From the NCBI GenBank assembly GCA_027943335.1, contig BSBK01003566.1, forward strand, positions 585,501 through 649,500: 64,000 nucleotides of DNA, in the 5' to 3' direction. This document shows positions 1 through 11,013 of the stretch, piece by piece. Every line of letters begins with the position of its first letter. The stretch's first letter is position 1. The notes beneath the pieces were generated by a model. That model did not search any database and was not told the DNA's origin. It was given only the letters and a program-made list of their open reading frames with translations. The DNA comes from Chamaecyparis obtusa. Its lineage: Eukaryota; Streptophyta; Pinopsida; Cupressales; Cupressaceae. The position numbers and the translations under genes were made by a program.

Positions 1-640
1 AGACTAAAATGTTGCCACAACATTTGTTAATCCAAAAGGTAGGACTAAAAACTCAAAATGTAATTTTAGGAATGTCTTATTTCCTCATCCTTATTTGATG
101 ATACCCTAATCATAAATCAATTTCAAAGAAGTACTTGGCTCCATGAACTTTGTAAATCAATTCATCTATTCTTGGTATAAGTATCGGTTCTTTATGGTTT
201 TCTTGTTTAAAGCTCTATAATCTATGCACATTCTCATGGTAACGTCTTTTTTCTTAACTAGCACCACGAATGATGCAAAAGGACTAGAACTAGGTTGAAT
301 ATATCCTATTTTGAATAGTTTAATATATATTTTTTTCAAATTTCTTCCTTGAATTTACAAGGGTGTCTCTTTGGTATGGTGATCATAGGTTTTGCCCTTT
401 CTTCCAATTCTATTGTATGTTCAAATCCTCTTTTCAGGGTAGCCATGGGGGAATGTCATCAAATACTTCCTTATATTTTCTCAATATCAGTTGGATGTCA
501 ATGTGGATTGTTATTCCATGGGTGGAGATCTTGTCTAGGATCATACATTGAGCATCCCACCCTCCTTGCCCATGCCTAAAGATTCTTTCCATTCTTTTGC
601 AAGAAACTAATTTTGGGGAACCATCGGGTAACCCTTCCAA
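1..640 (-). pseudogene. Ty3/gypsy reverse transcriptase remnant (5' part of RT)
   Basis: Minus-strand translation shows the start of a Ty3/gypsy RT. The typical 'ILRKYKEVFDDIPPWLP' entry motif lies near 440-490. MCIDYRALN lies at 231-205, followed by the block ending YFFEIDL and LGYHQIRMRK near 170-80, and PFGLTN near 40-20. The EIDL aspartate corresponds to the first catalytic Asp of the family. In-frame stops (one directly after EIDL, one after IRMRK) show the copy is dead. The YxDD box would lie left of the window edge. It belongs to the same element as the protease and gag remnants at 641-2420 and the LTR from 2440, all in one orientation. Confidence 0.85.
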
Positions 641-1030
641 GGTGATTTATTGTCCCTTGTGTTAAAAATGAATTTTGAAGTTAGGAAGATCAAACATGAA
701 GCATCCTAGAGAGTATATCCAAGGAGCACCCAATATTATGTTGATATCTAATGGTACTATGTGTAAGTCCTCTTTAATGGGGTGTTCCCCTAATTTGATT
801 TCTTGTCGTGGAACTATTTTGGTACATCTAACCAAAGCTCCTGTGGCCATGGTTGCGGCAAATCCTTGAAAGTTCTTGGTTTTTAGCTTCACGTTTGCAA
901 CTAATCTTTCATCAATGAAATTGGGGAATGCCCCCCCCAGTATCCACTAGTATGATAACCTTTTGTCCATTGATGGTGCTTTTGGTCCTAAATGTACGGT
1001 GCTTGGAGGCTTTACTGATGGCAGCCATCA
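641..1030 (-). pseudogene. Ty3/gypsy aspartic protease remnant
   Basis: The minus strand reads a retropepsin-like segment. STINGQKVIILVDTGG, with the DTG catalytic triad, is encoded at about 985-935. Further on, the block DLHIVPLDINIILGAPWI at about 780-720 matches the 'PL..DVVLG.PWL' end of plant gypsy proteases. The residue after DTG is G rather than the usual A/S, and frameshifts and stops separate DTG from the second block, so this is not functional. It sits between gag (right) and RT (left), as expected for a minus-strand Ty3/gypsy polyprotein. Confidence 0.75.
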
Positions 1031-1179
1031 TTCCATATTCTTCATCTTCATACCTTATCCTCTTGTTAGCCTTTTCTTTAATCTTTTTGTCGTCAGTTGC
1101 TTCAATTTTATGAGCTCAGCCTCCTTTTCCACATGTGTCCACATTCCCAATTTTCAAAACATATGAAGCACAAATTCTT

Positions 1180-2420
1180 TCTCTTTAGGTGGTCTGGACA
1201 TTTTTTAATTTCTCCTTCTTGGCATACATGTCCAGGTTCCCTTTTTTCCTACATTTGAAACATAATCCTTTTCTCAAGCATTACATTTTCTCCTTGTAGG
1301 ATAGAAGGGACTATTGTCCTTCATCTCTTTTATGTAAAGGTTTGGTATAAGTATTGGAAGATTGACTTTTGGTAGGGTATTTGTCTCTTGTTGGGGTAGT
1401 ACCCATATTTAATGCTTTTTGAATTGCATCCTTAAGTGATGTAGGGTTAAGGTCACTCACTAAGCCACAAATGAAATCCTTTAGTCCTTGGACAAATAAG
1501 TAGGCTAGTCTTCTTCGAGATACTTTGGGTACCATTACGAAAAGCTTCTAGAATTGAGTTACATACTCTTCCACAGTTCCATGTTACCTTCGTAATGTGA
1601 GTTCCCTAATGTACCACTTGGGACGTTTTTGGTCAAATCTTTGGATTAGCTCTTGGGGGAGCTCAATAGGGAGTTGTGTGTTGGTGATCACAAGTGATAA
1701 GGCCATGATGTCACCAATCATGGGTTGTCCCTTCTAGGTGGAGCGTGGCAACCTTTATAACATTTTCTTCAATCATTGGGCTAAGTACAAGGTAAGTGTC
1801 CAAATTTTGGACCCAAGAACGCACTTTTATCTTCACAAATCCATCGAATTTGGCAAGGGTCATCTTAATAACCCTTTACTTTAAGTCTTTGTCAAGTTGC
1901 CCTTTCCTTTTTCTTGTTAGGGACAACTTTCATTTTGGCATCACAGTAGTCCTTAGAAGGGACATCTCTTCTCATTTAGGGATCAAGCCTGGAGCATGCT
2001 TCGACAATTTGATCGATATTATCTATGGGTGGGGTGTTTGTCTCCCCCTCTTCCATGTGTTCCTTCCTAGGTAGGAATGGAGGTCTTGTTGCCCTAGGGT
2101 TTGCTACCCTTGGGAAAGTGTTATTAGTCTTGAGGCAATTGGAGTTAATATCCCTCTTGTTGGGTGGGTTGGGTCGAGAATTATTACTTATATTTTGAAT
2201 GGCTTGGACGAGAAGTTGGTCGTTTCTTTCATTTCTCATTTTTTTCCATGAGGGCCCGAGCGGTTTGCTACATTAAGCTCTTCAATTCGTTGCACATATG
2301 TTCTCTCATGGTGTTATTTGATGCAGGAAGTTTGACAGATGCAAGCTTCCTTCTCTATCTTTCTAAAGCCATTTGATCATTTGGGTTAGATTGCATCAAC
2401 TATTTCTCATAGGTGGCAAG
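1180..2420 (-). pseudogene. Ty3/gypsy gag remnant with degenerate zinc knuckle
   Basis: Minus-strand fragments read as a retrotransposon gag. There is an N-terminal low-complexity part (about 2240-1975), a capsid-like region with WVQNLDTYLVL and a central TTHDWWHH-type motif (about 1820-1700), then MVPKVSRRRLAYLFVQGL (1535 leftwards) and a knuckle-like KGLCFKCRKKGNLDM near 1270-1225 in which the later Cys/His ligands are lost. Several stops and frame changes break it. Position directly downstream of the PBS at 2436-2425 agrees with gag. Nothing suggests expression. Confidence 0.75.
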
Positions 2421-2424
2421 ATTA

Positions 2425-2436
2425 TGCTCTGATAGC
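2425..2436 (-). other. Primer-binding site of the gypsy element
   Basis: The minus strand reads TGCTATCAGAGC, one mismatch from the TGGTATCAGAGC sequence complementary to the 3' end of initiator tRNA-Met. It lies three bases inside the LTR end at 2440, the expected place for priming minus-strand DNA synthesis. Confidence 0.75.
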
Positions 2437-2439
2437 AAT

Positions 2440-5400
2440 TGTAATGTCCCCTACTGGGAATTAATTCAATCTACCCTAAAATTCTCTTTTAGGGTTTGAA
2501 TATTATTTTGGAATGAAAAATGTCACTTTCATATCCTAAAATAGATCCTGCAACCAAATTAGTATCACAAGATAAATAAACATAATACTATAATACTCGA
2601 GATTTACATATGGGATTCCTGTTAACGTTCTATCTATCCAGCTTATCATCATTATGGAGCAATTGGGAGACTATACAACGCACCTTGAGTAGTTCCACCT
2701 GCCCCAAGAGCACAAAATGACACGCTTCATCCGACCTCCCAGACCCACCCAGGGTGTCTCTGCGAGCATGACTTCCTAGCTACTTGCACTCCTTTGTATG
2801 TACCATGTCTCCCCTCCAAAATGAGATAAGAATTGTCAAAGGAATCATCATATGTATCTCATTATATAGAGGCACATATAAAGCAAGTCAAGAACATTTA
2901 ATATAAATATCAATAGCAAAGAACATTCCATATAAATATCCATAGCAAAGAATATTTAATATAAATATCAACAGCAAAGTACAATACTCTTCGTCATATG
3001 CTAGTTCACTAATTATCATGCAATCCATTAAATACACAGCATACCACAGACAAGTATTGGGTCTTGTTAATGTGAGTTTTGTTCCACTACAACATACAGA
3101 ATTGAAGACTTAATATTCCAAGATGGGATGACAAATTTCCAACTCTCTCTTGAATAATGATGCTCATAGGCTAAACAAAGTAGAAGGATTGTGTGATCAA
3201 ATGAGACAACCTCAAGGTTCCTTCTTATTCGTGGACTTTCGCTCAATTTCAATGATGTGATATGTTGGTTATCACAAAGGGACTTACACTATTCATTCAA
3301 TGCATATCAACTTGATTATAACTTCATCAAATCAAACAACTTCCAACCAAATAACTTGCAAAGGAAATAAAAGCTATATAACTCTAAGAATGTAAGACAA
3401 TGTTGATGATGGGGTGAGCCTCTAACCAATCCTTGCTTCACGAAATCAACTAGGCATAGGAGGGTGCTATCTTCTACGAATCCAGGAATGATTTTCACAT
3501 TGTCAATAATCATTCAAATACCCTATGAAGGTGCAATCTAAATGAACATCTCCAATAGATGTTAAACACTTGCAATTTAGGCCTAGATCTAACCTTGCAC
3601 TGTTACTTACAATCAACTAGTACCAAAAGGTATGGACACTAGCTTCACCATTAATCACCATTCAACAATATCTTCCATTTATCTACTACTTCTACTTCTA
3701 CTTAACATGAAATGAAATCCAAATGAGGAATTGACGAAACCATGACTCACTTCAAAGCAACATTAAGTAATCCACCATGAAGACCACTAATGAATCATTA
3801 ATTACTTTGATAGCATTATGGCAACAATTTCACCAAGTCTTCTCTCCTACTCTACTTCTACTACTAGCTCTCTCTAATCTTAATATCTAACACTTTACAA
3901 ATGAGAAGACCTTGGCCTTTTATAGGTGTTCAATTACAATGAAGGGCCAAGATTTATCCCTACAAACCCGAATTAGGGTTCCCACACTATCATCCAATTA
4001 CATGAAGGCAGCACTCTGTGGGCCAATTAGAAAATTACAATGCTTTTGAGAGCCAATAAGAAAATTGTAGACTTGGCATAATATGATTGAACGTACTTGA
4101 GCATGTGTAACTAGAATTTTCTGATTGGTATAAGACAAGTGAGTGCCACCTCAGCATCCTTATCCTGTAGACTTGATCAATCCTTTGGTGATGAGAAAAT
4201 ATCTCTTGATACTCAACATTATCAAGCCTTCAATTGTGATGGCATATTCCCAAATTGCTTCATCTTCTCAAATTTTTCATCACCTTCGTTCTTGGAAATT
4301 TTCTTATTGTCGTGGTCTTGAACTTGCTTGTACTTACAAACTTGAATCTTGAACTTCTTGAAGTGATGAAGTCTCCATGTGGTTGGATTCTTCAAAATGA
4401 ACTTGGATTTCTAGAGGAAACTCAAGTTGATGAAAATTTCCTTTTTTACTTGTATCTTTGTTTTCTTTAACTCCATCTTGATCTTGATTCTTGAATTCCT
4501 CTTTTGATAATATGAATTAAATCTCCTTCTCATTCGAAGTCCTCGAGCTTGACTTTGCTTGAAACTTTGAGCTTGATTTTGTAGTATTAGCTCGTCCTCT
4601 CCTTGCTTGAGGTCTTGAACTTGGCCTTGTCATCTTCTCCTCGCTCTCCAAGCTTTTCCCTTTTCAAAGTTTACCTTGCAAAACCAAGAGAGATTGCATT
4701 AAGCTCACAAAATTGATAAGAAAACATGAAGGAAATCTTAAAATTTTCATGAAATAAAATTGCATCTAAATCAAAACAAGGAAACAAAATGCAATTGATT
4801 TCTCAAGTCCAAGACCAAATTTCTCTATCTTCTTGCAATTCCCAATCTTGATTTTATTGATAAACAGTCCCAATCTTGCAACTTGGTATGATTTCTCTGA
4901 AAATCTGGCAAATAAGTGAGTTTTTCAATACATAACATGCCCAGATTTTAGTTTTTTCACCCTCTTTCATCTCTGATTTTGGAGAAAACCTGCCTTAAAT
5001 ATCCAAACTCGATGCCTCTTGAAGCCCTCAAAAATGAACTTGTTGTTTTCACCAGATAGCTTGCTGCCAATTAGAGAGAAAATTCACTGCCTTAGGAAGA
5101 TGAAATGGCTGCTAACCAAGGAAGGAATTCACTGTCATTTAGCAGAGATAAATTTGTGTTATTTTGATGTTGAAATGAATTTACATTTCCCTTGATATAT
5201 GCATTGATCATCATGAAGGGGCATGCCTCTCATGAGGGCCGACCTGCTCTTTTTTAGCCATCAATTAAAATATTTTAATTCCTCTATTTCTCCATATGCC
5301 GGCCGACATAGTGAAGGGGGTTAAAGGGATCAATTTTAATTATCAACTTCCACCTTCACTTCTCTTATTAGCTCGATCCTCTCTTGGGCGGAGATTGGGC

Positions 5401-7492
5401 ATGAGGGAGGATTATTATCCTTGGAGGATGGCGGAATCTGCCATCCCTCAAGGAATTTTCTCATTTTCTTCACACTCCAATCTTGTTTATTTACTTCTCA
5501 TCTCCTTTTCTTGGCTTTAACTTAATCAGATTTTCTCCCTTTTGTCAACTTTTATCATCCCATTTCACTTTACTTCCTCATTGAATTCGGCCCAAGTCTA
5601 TTTGATTCTCAAACTCGCCAATCAAAATCCTCTTTCATGGTTTACTCTCCACTTTCTACTTCATCAGATCAATTGGAGAGCTTAAATGTTTTTCAACCCT
5701 CATGAAGATATGGCAGAAATAAGGGGAGTGAGGATTTTCACTCTCTCAAATTCACATCTCCCTGCAAGTTAATCACCAACTTCATGTCCACATTGGTCAT
5801 CATGTTGTTTGCTTTCCCTCCTCTATTTTTATTTGAGATTGGAGACCATTATTTCAAGGCGGGTTTTAATGATGTTTGAGGACTTTGGAATCCTCCGGAG
5901 GTGGCGGAATCTGCCATCCCCCAAGGATTTTTCCTTGCTTACCATCTTTTCAAACCCATCATTTTTCTTCATTGAACTCAGCCAGCATTTGATTTTGATC
6001 ATTATTTCCAAGCTTTACTCTCCATTTCACTTCATTTTATAAGCTTGGAGGATTCAATATGTGCTTTAATCTCCACGCAGACAAGGGCAGAAATCAGTGG
6101 TAGGGGAGGATTTTTAATCTTTTCCCTCAAACTCAATCTCCACCTCCCAATTTGGCCTAATTGGCCCTTAACTCCTTGTTTTACCATTCTCTTTCCATCA
6201 CCATCAAGTCATGTTTCAGTTTTCTTCTTCTAAGGTGGTGGAAATTCTGCCTTCTAGCAGATTTTGTTCAAATTCAAAATGGCAGAAATCAAGGGTGAGG
6301 GAGGATTATGGAATCCTCACAGGCAAACGGAATCCGCCATACCTTGAGGAATGTCCTCTTGTCCATTTTTCACTTCAAATTCATCCTCTAGTTCCTCATG
6401 ACAACCTCCATCCACCTTCATCCTCCTCTCTTATTCAATTTGGAAACCAAAGATTAAAAGTTTAAGCACAATAGTGTTGGGCGGAATTTGGGCCTGCTAG
6501 AGGATTTGGAATCCTCCAAGGCTGGGGGATTCCGCCATGCCTTGAGGATTCTTCCTCTCCCACTTTTCAAACTTAATGCTTTCCCTTGTAATTTTCCAAC
6601 TTTTGCTCGTCATTCTATGAATTTTGAAGGCCAAGTTTGTATTTTCATCTTTATAAGGTTAAGGCGGAAATTGAGGTAGGGAGAGGATTATTAATCCTTG
6701 GAGGGTGGCGGAATCCACCACCTCCAAAGGATTTTTGCTTTGTTTCAAAACCTCATCTTTTCGCACCTCTTTCAGTCCTTAAGCTTTTATAACTTCGCCT
6801 TTGTTTGATCTTTTTCTGACTTGGATTGAACTTGGTTTGCATTTGATCATGTTCTAAGGAGGTAGAAAATCTCACCCCTTCCAGGATTGGGGGGCAGAAA
6901 ATCTCACTCCTTTCATTTGCAAGTTAACTCCCAAATTCTGCAAGTCAGTTTCTTCAGCTCAGAGGGAAGGAGGATTTATATAAAACATAACATTTAAGTA
7001 TACGTTACATTAAGTTATATTTTATATAAATAATGTCAGGATCTTTGAGATAGGTTTCAACTTCATAGGAGTTATAATAAAGATTCTAGATTTTGGGAAT
7101 TTTCAAAACATTTCTAGATTTAGCCAAATTTCTAGATTCAGCGTGCCTTCAACATTGTTACGTCCCACAACCTTTCCTGACTTTCTAAGGTCAAATTGAA
7201 GATGGAACAAGGATTTTCAAAAGGTTCTGACTCATTTCATCACAAATCCTTTGGTTTCAACTCCATATCCCTGACAGATAGCCCAGCTCTCACTCACACC
7301 CCAGACAATCTTGACTTCCCAACAAGCCAAAACTGCTCAAACTCACCTTTTTGACTTGGAGACTTGAAAATTACTACCAACTAAAACCACCTAAGACCAC
7401 CTAAAAGCATCTAAGACCCCTACTCCTACTACCAAAGAAAAAAGAGGGGGTCCCCATTTGCAATGGGGTGGTGGTGTGAAAACCTCACAACA
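2440..7492 (-). repeat. Very long (about 5.05 kb) 5' LTR of the Ty3/gypsy element
   Basis: The right-hand edge ends ...CCTCACAACA and the left edge starts TGTAATGTCCCC, giving TG...CA termini next to the PBS. The boundaries are supported by a second copy at 50506-55105 that ends at the same CACAACA position and is followed by unrelated DNA. The LTR is non-coding; the small ORFs inside have no family resemblance. It contains at least five copies of a roughly 60-bp hairpin motif (around GGCGGAATCTGCCATCC) between 5400 and 6740. It closes with a GGGGTCCCCATTTGCAATGG block shared with the second copy. The 3' LTR is outside the window. Confidence 0.75.
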
Positions 7493-7909
7493 GGTCTGTA
7501 GATTAATATATATGTATATTCTGAGATTATATCCTTTTTGTTTGTTATGATGCTCTACTACTTTGATGCCCCCTTTACCAATGATAGTATTGTCTGTTTA
7601 TATCCCCCGAGAGAGAACAAGATAGGTCTTTTGCCGACACCCCAAAGAGATGTCTCTTCCATACAGGTCACCACTTCAACACATGGCTCTTGGAAACCAG
7701 GGTCAGTGTTTGGATGGAGATAATCATCCTTTAACAAATTATTCTTCCTTCCATCAATAATGTGAATAATGGTGGTGATCTCTTCCTAAGCAACTATTTG
7801 TAAATTGTGATAAACAGTCTGTCATCCCCATCAGTATCTGTGAAAGCATATTATCACGGGGTCATGATAGGAGGCTAGACATCCAGTCCTGAAGAATGTA
7901 TTTGCTACT
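7493..7909. other. Spacer between gypsy LTR and copia element, nothing recognised
   Basis: About 420 bp of AT-rich DNA. I see no coding frame with family resemblance and no terminal repeats. It is probably intronic DNA of the NDC1-like gene or an older decayed repeat. Confidence 0.5.
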
Positions 7910-8532
7910 TGTTAATGAATTATAGCTTCAGTCGGATAACTACTATTAAGGTTAATAGATAATTATAATTATTTATTAATTATGAAATATAAATGTTTTA
8001 TTATTATTTAATATAAATTTATTTTATTGATTATGTTTTATTTATATATATATATATATAACAAACATATTAAAATATTAAATGTTTAAATACCTTGTCG
8101 ACGGTGTAATCGAAGAGGCACCGCATGTAAGATAGGGTCCCCGCGTGGTGGCTGTCCACAAGGGGACATGACTCCACGGGAGTGAAGTCACGTCCACCCG
8201 TGGACATGTCTCCTCGGTGGACACACAATATATATATGATACTACAGTGATAAGATAAAAGTACATTAAAAACGAAAAAACAAAAGGTCGCATAAAAGGA
8301 TATCCAGCGACAATCATTGATAAGTCAATATCCAGCGACAGTCACTTCATACTTAATATATTAATATTTGGCGTAGTCACCTTTATCTAATATATTATAC
8401 TTTGTGCAGCAAATTATTGATATTTATATATATGATAGATATATCATTGTATGATAATTTGAGAAGTCATATATATAAATAAGAATATTTTGGAAGAATT
8501 AAAACGATCACATAATCTACTCAAATTTAACA
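7910..8532 (+). repeat. 5' LTR of GAG-only copia element
   Basis: Starts TGTTAATGAATTATAGC and ends CTCAAATTTAACA, directly followed by the PBS. It aligns along its length with 10362-11013, differing mainly by a shorter (TA)n tract at 8043-8060 and lack of a 30-bp ATATTTATATTTATG-type duplication. A GC-rich block at 8099-8215, with inverted pairs such as GTCCACCCGTGGAC, stands out from the AT-rich surroundings and may be the transcription control region. Confidence 0.9.
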
Positions 8533-8545
8533 TGGTATCAGAGCC
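8533..8545 (+). other. Primer-binding site (tRNA-iMet)
   Basis: TGGTATCAGAGCC follows the LTR end without a gap and is the exact complement of the 3' end of plant initiator tRNA-Met as used by most plant copia and gypsy elements. Confidence 0.93.
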
Positions 8546-8657
8546 AGGTTCCTTCATTAAAAGTCTAACCGCTTGAAGGAAGATCCGATTAATTTGAAGG
8601 GAGATCAAGATAATAATTCTTATAAATTTATACTCTTGGAAGACTTGCATTCACAAA

Positions 8658-9446
8658 ATGGTGAACGGAATTAGACTCGAAGACAGACTTGAAGGTGCTT
8701 CAAATTTTGAATCTTGGAAACTACGAATGATTCTTATACTAACAAAGAATGAGTTAAAGACTATTGTTCAAAATCCTCCTAAATCTATTGAGAATAACGA
8801 GATGAGCAAATGGGAAAAGGAAAATGCCAGAGCAATGGAACTATTGGTAGATGGAGTGAAAGATCATCTACTACCTATTATAACAAAATTAGACTCTGCA
8901 TATGAAATGTTCAAAGCCCTAGAAAACATGTATGAGATTAATAACACAAGCAGGATTCTTAATCTTAAAAATCAACTCTCTAATATTAAAATGAGAAAGG
9001 GAGAGACTATCACCTCATATTTTCTGAGGATAACGGAATTAAGAAACCAATTATCAACAATTGGTTACATCTATGATAGTAAAAAATTAACTATGGTGAC
9101 TTTAAATGGACTTCCTAAGTCTTGGGAAAACTCCAGACAAGGAATAAGTGCTCGCTCCAAACTTCCCAAATTTGATCGACTAAAAGCTGACTACATTCAA
9201 GAAGAGTGTAATCTAATATCTAGGGGGATTAGTGAAGACCCCTCTAATGAAGATATTCAGGTTCTCACAACTCAAGTTGATAAAAGGAAGAAACCTAAAT
9301 TCAAAAGGAAAAGAAAATATATGGACTACTCTAAAATGCAATGCTTCAGATGTGATGAATATGGTCACTCAGCAGCAAAATGCCCAGATAGACTCAAACA
9401 TCAAGCATCTTTTGCCAGAGTCTGCATGGAGAAATTTGTACTCTAA
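8658..9446 (+). CDS. Ty1/copia GAG polyprotein (262 aa, intact)
   Basis: This is an uninterrupted 262-residue ORF starting at the first ATG after the PBS. Residues 1-200 follow the plant copia gag (UBN2-type) pattern: an N-terminal FESWKLRM-like segment, then SRILNLKNQLSNIKMRKGETITSYFLRI, then LNGLPKSWE near residues 150-165. A basic stretch (KRKKPKFKRKRK) precedes one CCHC zinc knuckle, CFRCDEYGHSAAKCP, at about residues 233-247, which binds RNA during packaging. The frame closes soon after the knuckle with no protease following. Gag would form virus-like particles in the cytoplasm and package this RNA, with enzymes supplied in trans. The absence of stops suggests recent activity or selection on gag. 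Confidence 0.88.
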   Translation: MVNGIRLEDRLEGASNFESWKLRMILILTKNELKTIVQNPPKSIENNEMSKWEKENARAMELLVDGVKDHLLPIITKLDSAYEMFKALENMYEINNTSRILNLKNQLSNIKMRKGETITSYFLRITELRNQLSTIGYIYDSKKLTMVTLNGLPKSWENSRQGISARSKLPKFDRLKADYIQEECNLISRGISEDPSNEDIQVLTTQVDKRKKPKFKRKRKYMDYSKMQCFRCDEYGHSAAKCPDRLKHQASFARVCMEKFVL

Positions 9447-9890
9447 TACTTGTGAAATATTAGATTAAGGGGGAGTTCTATCATTTTCACTAATGTAGAA
9501 CACGCCAAAGTAAATACCAAATTACTATACTATATTTATTGTATAAATCTAAATAAAATCATTTTATGAACTATTTACCTTGATCTTTTCTGAGGATGCT
9601 CTTGTAGGAAAAGGAAAATTGACGTCAGATTCAAATGGAGTCTGATGCTCCATCAAAAGCATCATTAATGAGATCAAATGATTGATATTCAGAGGCAGTT
9701 CAGAAGTTCATATGTGTGTGACTATATGATTTCAATGGGCCTACCTCCTGTGTACATCATAAGGAAGTGATGACTTCCAAATGATTATCACTTGTATTTG
9801 CAGAAGTTATTGGAAGGTGACAATCTTACAATAACTTAAATCATGATATACATTATTTATAATGTTGAAACAAATCATGATAAATTATTG

Positions 9891-10090
9891 CAACAAATAA
9901 GTGTTAGATGTCATTAAGTTGACGGTCTATGAGTTGTTTGCATAAATATATCTTGTAAAGCAACAACTAAGTGTTAGATGTCATTAAATTGACAGTCTAT
10001 AAGTTGCTTGTATAGATACATCTTGTAAAGCAACAACTAAGTGTTAGATGTCATTAAATTGACGGTCTATGAGTTGTTTGTATAGATATA
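9891..10090 (+). repeat. 70-bp tandem repeat, about 2.9 copies
   Basis: Units start with CAACAAATAAGTG / CAACAACTAAGTG at 9891, 9961 and 10031, spaced exactly 70 bp, with few differences. It lies in the non-coding 3' half of the GAG-only element. Confidence 0.9.
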
Positions 10091-10100
10091 TGATAGGTAT

Positions 10101-10250
10101 TTGGTGAATATCATGTGTTGATATTCTGCGAGCCAGTACCTTATTGAGTTCTTGGTGAATACCATATGTTGGTGTTTTGATAGGCCAATACTCTGAGTGT
10201 TTGGTGAATGTCATGCGTTGACATTTTGATAAGCCAATACTCTAGATATC
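10101..10250 (+). repeat. About 50-bp tandem repeat, three copies
   Basis: Units begin TTGGTGAATA at 10101, 10152 and 10201 (period 49-51 bp) and contain a variant of GTTGATATT...CCAATACT. It directly follows the 70-bp array and also lies between gag and PPT. Confidence 0.85.
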
Positions 10251-10350
10251 AAATGTGATATTAAATGATGGAAATGTTCTGATCTAAGCTATCCTTCAAA
10301 TTGCTATATTACGTTGAGGTAATATATATTCTTGTGTTTATCCTCCCTAG

Positions 10351-10361
10351 CTAAGAGGGAG
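10351..10361 (+). other. Polypurine tract
   Basis: CTAAGAGGGAG directly abuts the TG of the 3' LTR, the expected plus-strand priming site. A second PPT-like tract, TTAAGGGGGAG, lies just after gag (about 9465-9475) but is not followed by LTR sequence. Confidence 0.8.
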
Positions 10362-10511
10362 TGTTAATGAATTATAGCTTCAGTCAGATAACTACTATTA
10401 AGGTTAATAGATAATTATAATTATTTATTAATTATGAAATATAAATGTTTTATTATTATTTAATATAAATATTTATATTTATGAAATATAAATTTATTTT
10501 ATTGATTATGT

Positions 10512-10550
<39 letters not shown>

Positions 10551-11013
10551 CAAACATATTAAAATGTTTAAATACCTTGTCGACGGTGTAATCGAAGAGG
10601 CACCGCATGTAAGATAGGGTCCCCGCATGGAGGCATGTCCACAAGGGGACATGACTCCACGGGAGTGAAGTCACGTCCACCCGTGGACATGTCTCCTTGG
10701 TGGACACAATATATATACGATACTGCGGTGATAAGATAAAAGTACATTGAAAACGAAAAAACAAAAGGTTGCATAAAAGGATATCCAGCGACAGTCATTG
10801 ATAAGTCAATATCCAGCGACAGTCACTTCATACTTAATATATTAATATTTGGTGCAGTCACCTTTATCTAATATATTATACTTTGTGCAGCAAATTATTG
10901 ATATTTATATATATGATAGATATATCATTGTATGATAATTTGAGAAGTCATATATATAAATAAGAATATTTTGGAAGAATTAAAATGATCACATAATCTA
11001 CTCAAATTTAACA
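10362..11013 (+). repeat. 3' LTR of GAG-only copia element
   Basis: Begins TGTTAATGAATTATAGC after the PPT and ends TCAAATTTAACA. It is nearly the same as the 5' LTR apart from a longer (AT)n run at 10518-10549 and a small duplication around 10470-10495. High LTR identity implies a fairly young insertion. Confidence 0.9.

Larger units (their letters stand above)
7910..11013 (+). mobile_element. GAG-only Ty1/copia-type LTR retrotransposon (no pol)
   Basis: Two LTRs (7910-8532 and 10362-11013), a tRNA-Met-type PBS directly after the first, an intact gag ORF, and a purine tract directly before the second LTR define a complete 3.1 kb element. There is no protease, integrase, RT or RNase H anywhere between gag and the 3' LTR. 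It is therefore a non-autonomous element of the kind known as TR-GAG (terminal-repeat retrotransposon with GAG domain), which must borrow a copia polymerase. The flanking five bases (ctact and ggggc) do not match, so no TSD is visible; this points to recombination or later change at one edge. It lies downstream of NDC1-like exon 2, presumably in the next intron, in the opposite orientation to that gene. Confidence 0.88.

Noticed and set aside
5296..6679. Several 60-84-codon frames
   Set aside because: They lie in the gypsy LTR, are not kept in the second copy and match no family.
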